Source: Apiosordaria backusii
Lineage: Eukaryota > Ascomycota > Sordariomycetes > Sordariales > Lasiosphaeriaceae
Direction: 5' to 3'
Length of the DNA stretch: 64,000 nt
NCBI GenBank assembly: GCA_030549205.1
Contig: JAUKTV010000006.1
Span: 142,501-206,500 of the forward strand
The notes below the pieces were generated by a model that worked only from the letters and a program-made list of their open reading frames with translations, had not been told where the DNA came from and ran no database searches. Shown in pieces: positions 62,467 through 64,000 of this stretch. Every line of letters starts with the position of its first letter. Positions within the stretch are counted from its first letter, which is position 1. Made by a program: the position numbers and the translations under genes.

Positions 62467-62925
62467 TCGTTTCCCACCTGTCAGGAAAACCCGACGACGT
62501 TCGACGGTTCGACTGAAATTGTGTCAGAAAGGGTTCGGTCAGAAGGCCCCAAGCTTCAGACCGTCGGACCGGCAACCACGGATACGACCTGTATGTGGGG
62601 CATGCCCCTCTATTTTTCTTATCTGTACCAAGCAGCCCGAGTTACCCCACCCTTGAGCAACCTCAAGTTTGTTGGAAGGGGGCTGTCGATGACAGTCTGA
62701 CAACGCCTCAATCGGCTCACGTGGAACTTTGCTAGCAGATTCCTCAAAGCCATGGCTTAGCAAAACCTTTCCCGGGAGCCCTAAATACCACTCTCTTCTC
62801 TTCTCTTCTCTTCTTTCCTTTGCCCACAAAATCAAAATCTGTCACTCCTTTCAGAGAATTTTGTCTTTACTTCTTTATATATTCATACCATTAATCTTTA
62901 CTCGAACAGGACATCTAAAGTAATC
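62467..62925. other. Promoter region of the last gene
   Basis: A TTCTC run (62792-62818) and a CTTTAC-type leader precede the ATG at 62926. No gene seen. Confidence 0.5.
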
Positions 62926-64000
62926 ATGGCCCCTTCTCCGGCACCAGCACCGGAAATCAAGGATGACTGGTTGGAAGTCGACGCAGACAGCGACGACAAC
63001 TACTCTGTGCAGTCCTACTCTGATTCTGATTCTGATTCAGGTTCGGACTCAGAGGTGGGAGAGGGCGGCGGGGTCAAGTCTGCCACGGACTCGGATGTCG
63101 AAGCGGTGCAGGAAGGTGATGTTATAGCATCGCCTCCCGAGACAGAGGGAATAGGTGCCGTCAAGGTTACCTCCAAGATAGGGACAGAAGATGCTCCGGC
63201 ACCTGGCTCCGAGGCTCACGGGGCAGACGATACCGGTTGGCCGTCCAGCAAGGGCGAAGAGAGCGGTGATGCCCGACGGGTACAGGATGACCAGATCAAT
63301 GAGCAGCGGATACTCTCAGGGCTCCGGAAGGCACATGACACCTTCGATTTTGCGTGGCGTGGTCTTGAACCTTTCCGCTGCGTGCTCCAGGAGCAACTTG
63401 ATCAGTTCATTGTCTGCGGCTATGCTCTGCATCATTTTGATTCTTCCATGACACGCACTCTTGCTGGTTTGTTAGACCATCTTGATGCGTTGCAAGGTCT
63501 TGCCAAGCAGCAAATGCATTCGGGTCTTCAAGCCCAGCGCAAGAGGCTTCAGCAGAAGATAGCCTGTGCGATTAATCTGGTGAGCGAATTGTGTGAACCG
63601 ATGAAAAAGTGAGTGCACCCTAGCATTGATGAATTCTTATCATCGACATTTCATCTGACGCATCGCTCCCGAGTCAAAAAGGGTGTATATCACATTGAAG
63701 CAGCACGACCTCGGCTCCTTCCTGGCGAGTTTCGAACAGTCCATAGACGCCATCGTCAAACATCTTAGAGCCCTAATGGATGCGATCGCAGGCCAGAAGA
63801 AGAATGGATGCACAGCAGAATATACACAGATGTCCAACGTCGTCGACTTCTGCAACTTTGCGATTTCATCCTGCCTTCGTGCCAAGGCTGCTGCCACTTT
63901 GTGGTCCAAGTTAGTCGAGGCGTACCCGGTAAACCCGAGGGAAGTTTTGTTGACTACCAGGAGCTTCGGCAGGGTGGATTTCGACTATTTGGAGACTGCC
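62926..64000 (+). CDS. Hypothetical acidic protein, 5' part, runs off the window
   Basis: Exon 1 is 62926-63608; the intron is 63609-63681 (73 nt, GTGAGT, CATCTGACG branch, CAAAAAG acceptor); exon 2 runs from 63682 past the end. The first 120 residues are acidic and Ser/Asp-rich (SDSDSDSGSDSEVGEGGG), so likely disordered. After that the sequence is helical: INEQRILSGLRKAHDTFDFA, a Cys/His-containing helix (FIVCGYALHHFDSS), then DHLDALQGLAKQQM and, after the intron, KQHDLGSFLASFEQSIDAIV. No domain is recognised. The unfinished C-terminus may hold the diagnostic part. Confidence 0.7.

Overview
The window looks like nuclear DNA of a filamentous ascomycete. The best fit is a Sordariomycete close to Sordariales/Podospora-Chaetomium relatives; that placement is an inference from gene content, not from a search. 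The support is short GT-AG introns (36-180 nt) with CTAAC/CTGAC branch sites, fungal-only families (SWC3, DUF1996, CorA-like and CmcJ/AsaB-like proteins, 2EXR proteins, HeLo-like proteins, NB-ARC/TPR receptors), pogo/Fot1 transposons and Ty3/gypsy relics. Many stop codons fit C-to-T change at CpA (CAA to TAA, CAG to TAG, or TGG to TAG), the signature of repeat-induced point mutation (RIP).

Layout. 0.4-6 kb: an unknown gene, a secreted zinc metalloprotease with a probable GC-AG intron, and a caspase-like gene broken by two in-frame stops and a one-base loss at its start. 6-23.8 kb: a decayed, partly AT-rich block. It holds an ankyrin/deaminase-like pseudogene, a secreted-protein pseudogene, a complete RIP-hit Fot1-like element inserted two codons before the end of a CorA-like gene, two related pogo-like elements in inverted orientation, and an element with long inverted arms. 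23.8-28.4 kb: a small two-exon gene, a Gly/His-rich secreted Kex2-type precursor with a nonsense codon, an orphan C-terminus of a DUF1996 gene and a four-helix membrane protein. 28.4-29.8 kb: Ty3/gypsy remains in two orientations. 29.8-41.3 kb: an NB-ARC/TPR receptor with near-identical TPR units, a divergently transcribed HeLo-like protein, a CmcJ-like gene with one nonsense codon, and a second NB-ARC/TPR receptor with a frameshift; LTR relics and MITEs lie between them. 41.7-64 kb: mostly intact conserved genes (alpha/beta hydrolase, SWC3, a frameshifted SDR, DHH1, a J-protein, two 2EXR proteins, a coiled-coil protein, and a gene running off the right edge).

The most interesting system is at 29.8-34.9 kb. 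The receptor begins with a short motif Q-x-F-G-x(11)-Q-G. The neighbouring HeLo-like protein ends with two copies of the same pattern at identical spacing, 27 residues apart. This is the architecture of HET-S/NWD2-type amyloid signalling: one motif on the receptor and two on the membrane-active effector. With the second receptor, the caspase relic and the ankyrin/deaminase relic, the left two thirds reads as an accessory self/non-self recognition and cell-death neighbourhood; the right third reads as core genome. Exon structures were built by eye from splice motifs and reading-frame continuity; no search or expression data were available.
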